Shown here: in pieces, positions 33,402 through 42,642 of the stretch | How the letters are laid out: every line of letters starts with the position of its first letter | Position numbering within the stretch: the stretch's first letter is position 1 | From: Solirubrobacteraceae bacterium | Lineage (GTDB): Bacteria > Actinomycetota > Thermoleophilia > Solirubrobacterales > Solirubrobacteraceae | NCBI GenBank assembly: GCA_030447505.1 | Contig: JAUJOT010000001.1 | Coordinates: 538,295-602,294 of the forward strand | Direction: 5' to 3' | Length of the DNA: 64,000 nt | Translations under genes and position numbers: made by a program | The notes under the pieces: model-generated | The model's input: the letters and a program-made list of their open reading frames with translations, nothing else | What the model was told of the DNA's origin: nothing | Database searches by the model: none

Positions 33402-33888
33402 GCGAGACGCGCTCGCAGTCGCGCGCGATCCTGTCGATCGCGTCGGCGAAGACGCGGTCGCGGCCCTTGCCGCAGCCGATCTGATCGCGCGCCCCGTCGA
33501 CGGCGCGGACCGTGTCGCGCCCGTCGCCGGCTTCGACGACGTCGCCCCGACCACCGGTCGCGTCGATCCGATCCCGGCCGGCTCCGCCGAGCAGCACGTC
33601 GGCGCCCGTGCCGCCGACGAGCACATCGTTGCCGGCATCGCCGGCGACGAGGTCGACGCCGGGACCGCCGTTGAGCCTGTCGTTGCCCGCGCCGCCGCGC
33701 AGGTCGTCGTTTCCGCCGCGCCCGTTGATCCTGTCCGCTCCGGGCGTGCCGTTGATCCTGTCCGGTCCCGGCGCGCCGACGATGCGGTCGGGCCCCCGCG
33801 CGCCCTTCGGCGGCGTCGCCGCGAGCGCCGTCGAACCGCCGGCGACCGCCGCGACGACAAGGGCGACTGCGACGCAGCGCGAGCTCAT
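33394..33888 (-). CDS. Small secreted RTX-type repeat protein, first gene of the two-component operon
   Basis: 164 residues with a signal peptide (MSSRCVAVALVVAAVAGGSTALA) and eight or nine repeats of the G-x-DRI(N/V)G and GGxGxDxLxG type, ending in a Cys cap (CGKGRDRVFADAIDRIARDC). The N-terminal repeats are simplified (PDRIVGAPGPDRINGTPG). It is co-transcribed with the regulator and kinase, unusual for this protein class. Divergent from another RTX-repeat gene at 34049. Probably a calcium-binding beta-roll at the cell surface. Confidence 0.78.
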   Translation of the reverse strand: MSSRCVAVALVVAAVAGGSTALAATPPKGARGPDRIVGAPGPDRINGTPGADRINGRGGNDDLRGGAGNDRLNGGPGVDLVAGDAGNDVLVGGTGADVLLGGAGRDRIDATGGRGDVVEAGDGRDTVRAVDGARDQIGCGKGRDRVFADAIDRIARDCERVSRG

Positions 33889-33938
33889 GTCCGCACACGA
33901 TGACGCAGCGCGGCCGTCACAGGTCGTGCTACCCGTGG

Positions 33939-33979
33939 CTCTCATCGACTTCTCACCAGCGGTGAGGACTCCGTGAGAG
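33939..33979. promoter_or_regulatory. Four-box palindromic operator candidate for the OmpR-type regulator
   Basis: Two direct CTCA(T/C) boxes with 11-bp spacing (33941-33945 and 33952-33956) are mirrored by two GTGAG boxes with 11-bp spacing (33962-33966 and 33973-33977) around a 3-bp centre. The half sites match at 15 of 19 positions. OmpR-type regulators bind tandem repeats spaced by one helical turn. The site lies between two divergent RTX-repeat genes and 5' of the two-component operon. Confidence 0.55.
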
Positions 33980-34048
33980 CAGCAGCCACGCCGGCTCGAG
34001 GATGCGCACAGTAGCGGCAGCACACCCGAACGGGAGGACGCAAGAGCC

Positions 34049-34915
34049 ATGAACCTCACCAGGACGCAGCTCGTCGGGGCCGTCGCGGTCGTCGGTCTCG
34101 TCGTTCCCGCCAGCGCGCTCGCGGCGACGATCAGCGGTGGACCGGCGAGCGAGCGCCTACGCGGCACGAACCTCGCCGACACGATCGACGGCAACGGCGG
34201 CAACGACCGGATCCGCGGCCTCGGCGGCGCCGACCTGCTCAGCGGCGGGCCGGGCAACGACCGCGTCTTCGGCGGCACCGGCAACGACGTCATCGCCGGC
34301 CTGCAGGGCAACGACCGGCTCAACGGCGGTCCTGGCGACGACACGGTCAGCGGCGACGTGAACAACGCCGGCGACCGCACCTCGTTTGATCGCATCTTCG
34401 GCGCCGCGGGCAACGACACGCTCAGGGGTGGCGACTCCGCCGACCGCATCTCGGGCGGCTCGGGCAACGACCGGATCGCCGGCGAGAACGGCCGCGACCG
34501 CATGGCCGGCGGCAGCGGCGACGACGTGCAGGACGGCGGCAGCGGCGACGACACGATCTTCGCCAACCGCGGCGTCGACGTCTCGAGCGGCGGCGACGGC
34601 AACGACGTGCTGTGGGCGCTCGCCCGTGCCGACGTGACGCCCGGCCCCGACGGTGCGGTCGACAGCGCCGCCGACGCGCTCGACGGCGGCAACGGCGACG
34701 ACGTCTTGCGCACGCGCGACGGCGAGGCCGACAGGATCACCTGCGGGCCGGGCGACGATCGCGCGCTGCTCGACACCGTCGACGTCATCACCGACGCGAC
34801 GTCGCAGAACCTCAACGGCTCCTGCGAGGTCGTCCGGCGTCGGGCGCCGAAGGCCCACGAGGGGCGCACGCGAGGACGGCGAGCAGAAGCCGGCGGGCGC
34901 GCAGATCGCAGCTGA
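34049..34915 (+). CDS. Secreted RTX-type calcium-binding repeat protein
   Basis: 288 residues with signal peptide (QLVGAVAVVGLVVPASALA) and about 15 GGxGNDxLxG repeats between residues 30 and 240, then a Cys-containing cap (ITCGPGDDRALLDTVD ... NGSCEVVRR) and a basic tail. ATG 34049 has a real ribosome site (GGGAGG, 12 nt upstream), so this transcript has a leader. It is divergent from the RTX-regulator-kinase operon and shares its upstream region. Confidence 0.8.
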   Translation: MNLTRTQLVGAVAVVGLVVPASALAATISGGPASERLRGTNLADTIDGNGGNDRIRGLGGADLLSGGPGNDRVFGGTGNDVIAGLQGNDRLNGGPGDDTVSGDVNNAGDRTSFDRIFGAAGNDTLRGGDSADRISGGSGNDRIAGENGRDRMAGGSGDDVQDGGSGDDTIFANRGVDVSSGGDGNDVLWALARADVTPGPDGAVDSAADALDGGNGDDVLRTRDGEADRITCGPGDDRALLDTVDVITDATSQNLNGSCEVVRRRAPKAHEGRTRGRRAEAGGRADRS

Positions 34916-35058
34916 TGCTCTCCCCGCAGCGCGTGTTCTGAGACTGCCCGAGAGCTGGCGCATTCCCACTCGGATTGTTCAGGCCAAACGAACGTCGTTC
35001 GCTTCTGGCTGACGCCAAGCTGATGACGACAGGCAGGGACAAGCCGACCGGAACCACC
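34916..35058. other. Short intergenic region, nothing recognised
   Basis: No gene is supported. It ends with two strong stem-loops (35059-35086 and 35094-35135). Confidence 0.4.
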
Positions 35059-35086
35059 CGAGGCTCCCCGTAGTTCCGGAGCCTCG
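35059..35086. terminator. Stem-loop between convergent genes
   Basis: CGAGGCTCC (35059-35067) and GGAGCCTCG (35078-35086) form a 9-bp perfect stem with 10-nt loop. Confidence 0.5.
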
Positions 35087-35093
35087 CTCCTAG

Positions 35094-35135
35094 CAGGAGA
35101 AAGGGCGCCTCTTCCCCGTGGCGCCCTTTCTCCTG
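35094..35135. terminator. Strong bidirectional terminator
   Basis: A perfect 16-bp stem (35094-35109 with 35120-35135) and 10-nt loop, containing AAAGGGCGCC/GGCGCCCTTT. It lies 15 bp past the stop of the leftward cyclase gene and can serve both strands. Confidence 0.65.
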
Positions 35136-35150
35136 TCCGGAGTCAGATCG

Positions 35151-35726
35151 TCATGCCGCCGCGGCGAACAGCGCCAGCGGAGCCTTCACGTTCTTGAAGC
35201 TGCGGGCACCGCGATCGGCGATCTTGACGCCGGCGCGGGCGATCCGCTCGCGCGTCGTCAGGCTCAGCAGGATCTCGCCGGCGCCGGCCGCATCGGCGAC
35301 CCGGGCGGCGACGTTCACGGTCGCGCCGTACCAGTCGCCGCCACGCTCGACGGCGCTGCCCGAGTGCACGCCCATCCGCAGCTCGGGGCACCAGCCCTCG
35401 TCGGCGAGCTCGCGCCGCAGCCGCAGCGCCAGCGCGACGACGCGCGCCGCGTCGTCGGAGTGGATCATCACCGCGTCGCCGAGGCTCTTGATGACCTCGC
35501 AGCCGCACTGCTCGGCGAGGTGCGCGGCCGCCGCCTGGAACGCCACCGCCACGTCGGCTGCGGCATCGTCTCCGACGCGCTCCGTCAAGGCTGTGTAGCC
35601 GACGAGGTCGGCGAACAGGAAGGTGTGTTCGATGGCGGTCTTCATCTGCCCCTTGGGCGTGACGACTGCGTGAACGTCGTACACCCGATCAGCCGGCGCC
35701 GTTCGGGGCCGCCGAACGAACGCCAC
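35151..35726 (-). CDS. Class III adenylate/guanylate cyclase-domain protein
   Basis: Up to 191 residues, almost only a cyclase catalytic domain: FLFADLVGYTALTERVGDDA (metal Asp), KSLGDAVMIHSDDAARVVAL (second Asp), LRMGVHSGSAVERGGDWYGA and TVNVAARVADAAGAGEILLS. An internal ATG (35645, MKTAIEHTF) could be the true start. In actinobacteria this domain is often fused N-terminally to an AAA-TPR module; here that module is the separate gene just upstream (13-nt gap, same strand), so the two products may work together. Whether it makes cAMP or cGMP cannot be told. Confidence 0.85.
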   Translation of the reverse strand: MAFVRRPRTAPADRVYDVHAVVTPKGQMKTAIEHTFLFADLVGYTALTERVGDDAAADVAVAFQAAAAHLAEQCGCEVIKSLGDAVMIHSDDAARVVALALRLRRELADEGWCPELRMGVHSGSAVERGGDWYGATVNVAARVADAAGAGEILLSLTTRERIARAGVKIADRGARSFKNVKAPLALFAAAA

Positions 35727-35738
35727 CGGGTCAGCGCG

Positions 35739-38700
35739 TCAGGGCTGAACGGTCCAGCGCAGCGGGCACCGGGGATCGGGCTCGTAGACGCAGAACGCAC
35801 CGGTGTGGACGCAGCGCTCGAGCTCTGCGCCCAGTTGCTCGTCGTAGCCGGCGATCCGCTTCAGCGTCGCACGCAGCGCGCGGGTGACGTTGACGCGCGC
35901 GCGCTCGGCGTGCGAACCGGACTCGCGGTCGCGCCCGCCGAGGCCCGTCGCGCGACGCAGCTCGCGCCGCACGAAGTCGAGCTCCTCGCCGAGCTCCTGG
36001 ACGGCGCCCTCGTCACGCCGCGCCTCGGCCGCGGCCAGCTGCGCCTCGAGCTTCTCGATGCAGTCGCGGTAGTCGTACTTCGCCCTCGCGTCGAGCGCCG
36101 GACCGGCGCCGCCCTGCACGCCGAAGCGGCCCCCGGTCTCCTGCCCGCCGGAGTGCTCGACCGCCGGGCCGATCGTCGCCGACCCCTGGACGGCGGCGAC
36201 GAGGTCGAGGCTGTGCACCTCGCTGCCGGGCCGTTCGAGCAGCAGTGCGAGCAGCCGCACGCCGCGGCCGTCGTTGAGATGCAGCGTCTGCCCGCGGTAC
36301 CCGACCGTCCACACGTCGCCGATCCGTCGCAGCGTCGCGTGATCGGCTCCCGCAGCGCCGGCGAGCGCCGCCGGCGCGGCCGCGGGCGCAACGCCGTCGA
36401 GCTGTGCGCGCAGCGCCTGCACCTGCTCGTGCAGGCGGATCAGGTTCATCTGCTCGCAAGCGTCGCCGGCGCTCTCCAGCAGCTCCTCGACGCGCGTGCG
36501 CGCCGCCGCGCCGCCGTCGCGCAGGAGCACGGTCGCCTCCTCGACGGCGATGCGCGCAAGCGCCGGGCGCGCGCCGTCGCGCGTGGCGCGAGCGCGCGCC
36601 GCCGAGAGCTGCTCGAGCGCCTCGGCGTCACGCCCCGCGACGCGCGCGAGGATGCCGAGCCACAGCTCGACCGGACCGAGGAACCCGACCGTCGGCAGCA
36701 CGACGTTGCGTCCCGCGAAGGGCGCGAGCCGGCCGTGCAGCTCGATCGCGTGCTCGCTCAGGTCCAGCGCGACGACCGTCTCGCAGAGCAGCGCCATCGC
36801 GGTGAGCCAGAGGTTGTCGCGCGGAAGTGCCGCGAAGTCGTCGGCGACGAGGCGATCGAACTCGAGCTTCGCCTCGTCGCGGCGGCCGCCGTCGGCGAGC
36901 GCGGCGGCGAGGCCCGCCCGCCAGGCCGGCATCGCGGGCCTGGCGGCGGCATAGGGACGCACGAGCTCGACGATCTCGCGCGGGCCCTTCTGCAGCCAGG
37001 TCAGCACGACACGCTGCGAGGCGACCGTGATCGGGATCGTCGACGCCGACAGCTCGGCGACGAGCTGCTCGACGTCGGCAAGCTGCCGCTCGGCGTCTGC
37101 ATAGCGCCCCTCGAGCGCTTCGCGGCGCGCGCGGTGCAGCGGGACGAAGGCGGCGGCGCGTCGGTCGCGGGCGGCGTGTGCCAGGCGCTCGAGCGCCTCG
37201 ATCGCGATGTCGGCGCCGGCGAGGTCGTCGAGCTCGAGCAGGACGTCGACGTGGCGGCTGCGGGCGGCCAGCGACATCACGGTCTCGCCGACGCGCTCGG
37301 TCAGCGCGAACAGCTCGCGCAGCCATTCGCGGCCCTGCTCGGTCGTGTCGGGGCCGTTCGTCGCCAGCTGCGCCGAGCTCAGCGCGATCGTCAGGGTGAT
37401 CTCGTCGCCGAGGCGGCGCGCCATCTCGAGCGCCTCGATCGCGAGCCGCGCGCGGCGTTCGGCGTCGTCAGACCAGTACAGCGCGACCGCCAGCGACCCG
37501 AGCAGGCGTACGCGCATCGGGTCGTCGGCGCCGCTGATCCGCTCCAGCGCCTCGACGAGCAGCGCGACGTGCGCCTCGTCGACGTAGCCGGGCGTCAGCG
37601 CGAACGGCGCGAAGCCGAGCGCCGCGCGGGCGAAGATCTCGTCGGCCTCGATCGAGCGCGCTGCCGCAACCGCGGCCTCGAAGGTCGCGCGCGCGGCCGG
37701 ACGACCGGCGCGCGACTGCGCGGTGCCGAGGCCGAGCAGCAGGCCGGCGCGGCGCGGCACGTCCTGGTCGATCGTCCCGAGCGCCTCCAGCGCGCGCGTG
37801 AAGAGCTCGGCTGCCTGCTCGTAGGCGAGCGACTCCAGCGCGCCGTAGGCGGCGCGCTCGGCGTAGTCGACGGCCTTGACGACGTCACCGCGCAGCGCGG
37901 CGGAGAGGAAGTGGTGAGCGAGCTGCGCCAGGTGCTCGTCGATCGCGCCGCGGTAGACCTGCTCGAGCGCCTCGCCGACGATGCGGTGGCAGTTCATGCG
38001 CGCCGCGGCCGTCATCCCGGCGAGCAGCGTGTCGCGGATCAGCCCGTGGCCGAAGCGGTACTGGCCGAGTCTGCCCGGCACGGCCACGACGAGGCCGAGC
38101 GACGCGGCCTCGTCGAGCGTCTCGAGGACGCAGTCGCGATCCAGCGGCGAGGCGTGCTCGAGCGTCGCGAGGTCGAACGTGCGACCGATGATCGCCGCGA
38201 GCTCGAGCGTCTCGCAGGCGCGCTGGTCAAGCGGCTCCAGGCGCCGGCGGATCGTCTCGCGCACGCCCTCCGGCAACGGCAGCTCCTCGGGCGGATCGTG
38301 CAGCCGCCCCTCGGCCAGCAGCAGCGCGATGATCTCGCGCGCGAAGAACGCGTTTCCCTCCGTCACCGCGTGGACCGCGGTCGCCAGCGCCGGCGGCGCG
38401 CAGCTGCCGCTCGTCAGCTCGATCAGCCGCGCGACGTCCTCACGGGTCAGGCCGCCCAGCACGAGGCGGCGCCCGGCGCGGACGATGTTCTGCAGCGCAA
38501 GCTGCGCGTCCGGCGTGCGGTAGCGCACGCGGACGTGCATCGTGACGACGAGCAGCACGCCGACGTCGCGCAGCATTCGCGACACGAAGTCCAGCGCCAC
38601 GAGCGAACCCTCGTCGACGGCCTGCAGGTCGTCGATCAGGATCACGACGGGACCGCTTGCGCTGCGCGCGCGCAGCAGCGCGACGAGCGCGTCGAACAGC

Positions 38701-39116
38701 GCGAAGCGCGCGACCTCGCTGTCTTCGGCGTCTCGTGCAGGGGCCTGCGCGTCGGGCAGCCGCTCGGCGAGCTCCGGCGCGAGCCGCAGAAGCTGATCGG
38801 CCGCCAGGCCGAGCTCGCGGCGCAGGGTCTTGCCGTCGAGGTCCCGCACGAGGCCGCGCACGACCTCGACCCAGGGCCAGTACGGCGGCGCCGCGCGACC
38901 CCAGCCGCGCGTCCAGATGACGCGCGCCCCGCGGCCCGCCGCGTGCTCGGCCAGCGCCGCGGCCAGCCGCGTCTTGCCGACGCCCGGGTCGCCCAGCACG
39001 AGCTGCACGCCACCGTGCCCGCGACCTGCGTGCTCGAAGGCGTCGTGAAGCTCGCGCAGTTCCCGGACGCGTCCCACGAGCGGGCCTTCGCCCGCCGTCG
39101 GCACACCAGAAAACAC
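35739..39116 (-). CDS. Large AAA-TPR regulator, copy 1
   Basis: About 1125 residues from GTG 39116 (ATG 39242 is possible but would overlap the upstream gene). An AAA_16/STAND-like ATPase with Walker A LGDPGVGKTRL and Walker B VVILIDDLQAVD, then a long alpha-helical TPR region, and a C-terminal domain (about 200 residues: VWTVGYRGQTLHLNDGRGVR, then a coiled YRDCIEKLEAQLAAAEARRD, then RARVNVTRALRATLKRIAGY) ending CVYEPDPRCPLRW. No LuxR HTH is seen; the C-terminal part looks like a winged-helix/coiled-coil module. Homologous throughout to the next gene. Likely a signalling hub, partner and input unknown. Confidence 0.8.
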   Translation of the reverse strand: MFSGVPTAGEGPLVGRVRELRELHDAFEHAGRGHGGVQLVLGDPGVGKTRLAAALAEHAAGRGARVIWTRGWGRAAPPYWPWVEVVRGLVRDLDGKTLRRELGLAADQLLRLAPELAERLPDAQAPARDAEDSEVARFALFDALVALLRARSASGPVVILIDDLQAVDEGSLVALDFVSRMLRDVGVLLVVTMHVRVRYRTPDAQLALQNIVRAGRRLVLGGLTREDVARLIELTSGSCAPPALATAVHAVTEGNAFFAREIIALLLAEGRLHDPPEELPLPEGVRETIRRRLEPLDQRACETLELAAIIGRTFDLATLEHASPLDRDCVLETLDEAASLGLVVAVPGRLGQYRFGHGLIRDTLLAGMTAAARMNCHRIVGEALEQVYRGAIDEHLAQLAHHFLSAALRGDVVKAVDYAERAAYGALESLAYEQAAELFTRALEALGTIDQDVPRRAGLLLGLGTAQSRAGRPAARATFEAAVAAARSIEADEIFARAALGFAPFALTPGYVDEAHVALLVEALERISGADDPMRVRLLGSLAVALYWSDDAERRARLAIEALEMARRLGDEITLTIALSSAQLATNGPDTTEQGREWLRELFALTERVGETVMSLAARSRHVDVLLELDDLAGADIAIEALERLAHAARDRRAAAFVPLHRARREALEGRYADAERQLADVEQLVAELSASTIPITVASQRVVLTWLQKGPREIVELVRPYAAARPAMPAWRAGLAAALADGGRRDEAKLEFDRLVADDFAALPRDNLWLTAMALLCETVVALDLSEHAIELHGRLAPFAGRNVVLPTVGFLGPVELWLGILARVAGRDAEALEQLSAARARATRDGARPALARIAVEEATVLLRDGGAAARTRVEELLESAGDACEQMNLIRLHEQVQALRAQLDGVAPAAAPAALAGAAGADHATLRRIGDVWTVGYRGQTLHLNDGRGVRLLALLLERPGSEVHSLDLVAAVQGSATIGPAVEHSGGQETGGRFGVQGGAGPALDARAKYDYRDCIEKLEAQLAAAEARRDEGAVQELGEELDFVRRELRRATGLGGRDRESGSHAERARVNVTRALRATLKRIAGYDEQLGAELERCVHTGAFCVYEPDPRCPLRWTVQP

Positions 39117-39195
39117 CTTCTCTTGCGGCAGAGCGTCTCCAGTCTCTGACCTTCGAACGTTGCTGCTGTCGGATGAACGCGGCGGCCCGGCGAAG

Positions 39196-42100
39196 CTAGC
39201 GCTGAATCTCCCACTCCAGCGGCACGCCCGGATCCGGTTCATACATGCACGACATTCCGGTTCGAACGGTAGCGCGCAGCAGGTGGCCGAGCTCCGGCTC
39301 GTGCTCGGCGATCCGGCGCACCGCGGCCTTGATCGCGCGCGTCACGTTGATCCGGGCGCGCTCGCCGGCTGCGCTCGTGCTGACGTCGCTCTCGGCCACG
39401 ACGGCCGCCAGCGCCTCGAGCTGCGCGCGGGCGCGCATGATCCGCTCGGGGTCGTTGAAGGCCCGCGCCTCGGCGAGCTCGTCGCGCAGATCCATCGCCC
39501 GCTCGCGCTGCGCGACGAGGGCCGCGTCCGAGCCGCCGCGCCCGCCGCCGCTCGCGCCGCCGGCGAGCTCGACGGCGGCGATCGGCGTGCCGGGACGCGC
39601 GAACAGCGCGGCGAGGTGATGCAGGCCCTTGACGTCCTGCAGGCACACCCTGCGCCCGTCGTAGTCGAGCAGCCAGACGTCCTGCTCGCGGCGCAGCGCG
39701 GCATGCAGCGGCCGCGCGCGCGACACCTGGCGCGCCGCGGCGGGCGCCTCCTCCAGCCGCGCGAGCAGGTCGTCGGCGCGCGCGATCGCGGCGTCCATCT
39801 GCATCCGCGCGGCGTCCTGCGCCACGCGCTGCACGAGCGCGCGCCCGCGCTGCGCGTCGCCTGGCGCGTCACGCCGCGCCAGCACCTCCGCCGTGTCGAG
39901 CGCCGTCAGCACGACCGTCGGCCGCGCGCCCATCCGCTCGGCCGCCGAGCGCGCGGTCTCGAGGTGCCCGAGCGCGCGCTCGTCCTCGCCGATCGTCATC
40001 GCCAGCAGGCCGAGGTAGCGGGCCACCGGCCCGAGGTAGGCGGCGCCCATCGAGACGACGTTGCGGCCCTCGTAGGGGACGAGCAGCTCGTACAGGCGCC
40101 GCGCCCGCGACCGGTCGTCGAGCAGCGTGCAGAGCTCGGCGAGCAGCGACATCGCCACGAGCCAGAGCGCATCGCGCGGGACGTCCTCGAAGTCGCACGC
40201 CGCGAGGTGCTCGAGCTCGCGCCGCGCCTCGTCCTCGCGCCCGAGCTCGGCGAGCACGAGCGCCAGGCCGCAGCGCCAGCGGCGCATCGCGGGCAGGCGG
40301 TCGGCGTTCCTTCGGACGAGCGGCTCGAGGTCGAGGTGGCGGCCCTGCGTGCGGCGCACGAGGAACGTCTGCGCGTCGGCGATGATCGGCGCGATCGAGC
40401 CCGGCACGTCGCGCGACTGCGCGACGGCCTCGGCGCTGAAGCGCTCGGAGGCGGCGAAGTCGCCGCGCATGTGGGCGGCCATCGCGCGGTGCAGCGGGTC
40501 GTAGACGAGCATCCGCGGCTGACCGAGGCGCCGCGCCGTCGAGCCGAACGCCTCGATCTCCTCGTCGGCGCGGACGGGGTCGTCGAGCTCGAGCAGCAGG
40601 CTGATCCGCCACAGACGCACCTGCATCGCGAGCTCGGCGTCGTTCGTGCGCTCGCACAGCTCGAGCGCCTCGATCGAGATCGGCAGCCCGCGCGTGACGG
40701 TCTCCGGGCCCCAGACGGCGACGAAGCCCTGCGCGAGGGCGAAGGCGAGCGTGCGGTCGCCGAGCATCCGGTGCGCACGCGAGCCGCGCGCCGACCTGTC
40801 CGTGTAGAGCGCGCGCGCGAGGCCGAGCGCCTCGTCGACGAGCTGCTCGCGGCGCGCGCGCTGCGGCGACCAGTACAGCGCGAGCGCGAGCTGGACGCGC
40901 AGACGGCAGCGCAGGGCGTCGATGCTGGCGCGCCGCAGCGACTCCTCGTCCGTCGCCAGGTCCTCCAGGCGGTCGAGCGCCTCCTCGAGCGTCGCGACGA
41001 GCTCGGGCTCGACGAGGCCGGGCGAGAACGAGCCGAGCGTGCGAGCCAGCGCCGTCTGCGCGAGCCGCTCGGGATCGTCGAGACGGCGGGCGTGCTGGGC
41101 CGCCGTGCGCAGCGCGCGCTGCGCCCCGTCGACGTCGCCGGCGCGCATCCGCGCCTCGCCCAGGCCCTGCGTCAGCTGCCAGGCGCGCTGCTCGTCGGCC
41201 GCCAGCGACGCCGCGACGTCGATCGCGCGCTCGTACAGCCGCGCGGCCTCCTCATAGGCGAACTGGGCGACGGCGCGCTGCGCCGCGCGCGCCGCGTAGT
41301 CGACCGCGCGCTCGGCAGCGCCCTCCGTCGCAGCCTCCAGGTAGTGGTGCGCGATCTTCGCGAGATGCTGCTCGAGGTCGTCACGGTAGGCCTCCTCGAG
41401 CGCCTCGGCGGCGGCCCGGTGCAGCCGCGCGCGCCGCGTCGCGCCGAGGCTCTCGAGCAGGGTGTCGCGAACGAGCGCATGCGCGAACTCGTAGCGAGCG
41501 GCCTCGCGCGCGGCGTTGACGATCCCGCTGCGCAGCGGCACCTCGAGCCAATCGAGTACTGCGCCCGGCGGCTGCCCGAGCACGCTGGCGAGCGTGTGCA
41601 GGCCGAACTCGCCGCCGATCACGGCGGCCGCGCCGAGCGTCTGCAGCACGAAGGGCTCCAGCGGGTCCAGGCGCCGGCGGATCGCGTCGCGCACGCCTTC
41701 GGGCAGCGGCAGCGGGCGCGCCGCGGCCGCGCTGTCGTGCAGACGTCCCTCGGCGGCGAGCAGCTGCACGAGCTCGTCGACGAAGAACGGGTTGCCGGCG
41801 CTCGCCTCGTGGACGGCCGCGACGAGCTGCGGCGGGATCGGCGCGCGCTCGCCCGTCCCAAGGCCCCGCGCCCGCGCCTGCGCCAGCAGACCGACGTCGT
41901 CGCGGCCGAGGCCCTCGAGCGGCAGGCGCGTCGCGGCGCGCGCGAGGCCGCCGAGGGGGGTCGCGAGATCGGCGCGCGCGTGCGCCTCGGCGTGGCGGTA
42001 CGCGGCGATCGCCAGCAGCGGGATGTCCGGCAGCGTGCGCGCGACGAACTCCAGCGCGAGCAGCGACGAGGCGTCGGCCCAGTGCAGGTCGTCGAGCACG

Positions 42101-42576
42101 ACGACGAGCGGACGCTGCTCCGCGACCGTCGCCAGCAGCGTCGCGAGCGCGTCGAAGAGCCGGAAGCGAGCCTGGTCGGAGTCCAGCTCGGACGGCTGCG
42201 CGGGCGGTCCGAGCGCCCCGGCGAGCTCTGGCAGCAGGCCGGCGATCCACGGGGCGCCCTCGGCGAGCGCTGCGCGCAGCGCCGCGGCGTCGGCGCGACG
42301 GCTGAGCACGCGCCCGACCTGCACCCAGGGCCAGTACGCGGGCGCCCCGCCGCCGTCCCAGCAGCTGCCCCACGCCCACGCGGCGCCGCGCGCCGCGGCG
42401 TGCTCGACGAACTCGCGCGCGAGCGCGGTCTTGCCGATGCCGGGCTCGCCCGTCAGCAGGATCAGGCCGCCGCGGCCGGCGAAGGCGCGTTCCAGGCTCG
42501 TGTCGAGCTGCGCAAGCTCGCGTCCGCGCCCCACGAGGCGTGGACTGCGCCGTTCGCTCATGGCTGCCGCATGCAC
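39196..42576 (-). CDS. Large AAA-TPR regulator, copy 2
   Basis: 1126 residues from GTG 42576, which has a GGGGGGAG ribosome site; ATG 42561 is an alternative. Walker A TGEPGIGKTAL, Walker B LVVVLDDLHWAD, TPR-like middle, and the same C-terminal module as copy 1 (VWLLDYDGRRVCLQDVKGLH, RARINVTRAIKAAVRRIAEH, CMYEPDPGVPLEWEIQR). It starts leftward transcription that probably includes copy 1 and the cyclase. The almost equal lengths and shared ends point to tandem duplication and divergence. Confidence 0.82.
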   Translation of the reverse strand: MHAAAMSERRSPRLVGRGRELAQLDTSLERAFAGRGGLILLTGEPGIGKTALAREFVEHAAARGAAWAWGSCWDGGGAPAYWPWVQVGRVLSRRADAAALRAALAEGAPWIAGLLPELAGALGPPAQPSELDSDQARFRLFDALATLLATVAEQRPLVVVLDDLHWADASSLLALEFVARTLPDIPLLAIAAYRHAEAHARADLATPLGGLARAATRLPLEGLGRDDVGLLAQARARGLGTGERAPIPPQLVAAVHEASAGNPFFVDELVQLLAAEGRLHDSAAAARPLPLPEGVRDAIRRRLDPLEPFVLQTLGAAAVIGGEFGLHTLASVLGQPPGAVLDWLEVPLRSGIVNAAREAARYEFAHALVRDTLLESLGATRRARLHRAAAEALEEAYRDDLEQHLAKIAHHYLEAATEGAAERAVDYAARAAQRAVAQFAYEEAARLYERAIDVAASLAADEQRAWQLTQGLGEARMRAGDVDGAQRALRTAAQHARRLDDPERLAQTALARTLGSFSPGLVEPELVATLEEALDRLEDLATDEESLRRASIDALRCRLRVQLALALYWSPQRARREQLVDEALGLARALYTDRSARGSRAHRMLGDRTLAFALAQGFVAVWGPETVTRGLPISIEALELCERTNDAELAMQVRLWRISLLLELDDPVRADEEIEAFGSTARRLGQPRMLVYDPLHRAMAAHMRGDFAASERFSAEAVAQSRDVPGSIAPIIADAQTFLVRRTQGRHLDLEPLVRRNADRLPAMRRWRCGLALVLAELGREDEARRELEHLAACDFEDVPRDALWLVAMSLLAELCTLLDDRSRARRLYELLVPYEGRNVVSMGAAYLGPVARYLGLLAMTIGEDERALGHLETARSAAERMGARPTVVLTALDTAEVLARRDAPGDAQRGRALVQRVAQDAARMQMDAAIARADDLLARLEEAPAAARQVSRARPLHAALRREQDVWLLDYDGRRVCLQDVKGLHHLAALFARPGTPIAAVELAGGASGGGRGGSDAALVAQRERAMDLRDELAEARAFNDPERIMRARAQLEALAAVVAESDVSTSAAGERARINVTRAIKAAVRRIAEHEPELGHLLRATVRTGMSCMYEPDPGVPLEWEIQR

Positions 42577-42642
42577 AACGTTCTCCCCCCGCAGGAGAGT
42601 AGACGACGCCCTTTCGGGCGATCGCCCCCGCGCCGCGATCGC

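Noticed and set aside
33402-33860. N-terminal extension of the response regulator to 33860
   Set aside because: It is the small RTX-repeat gene read off-frame; the receiver domain starts at GTG 33401.
35118-39149. A 1343-codon open frame on the forward strand
   Set aside because: It is the mirror of the AAA-TPR gene on the other strand; its Arg/Ala/Glu/Gln-rich composition is typical of antisense frames in high-GC DNA, and the reverse frame has clear ATPase motifs.
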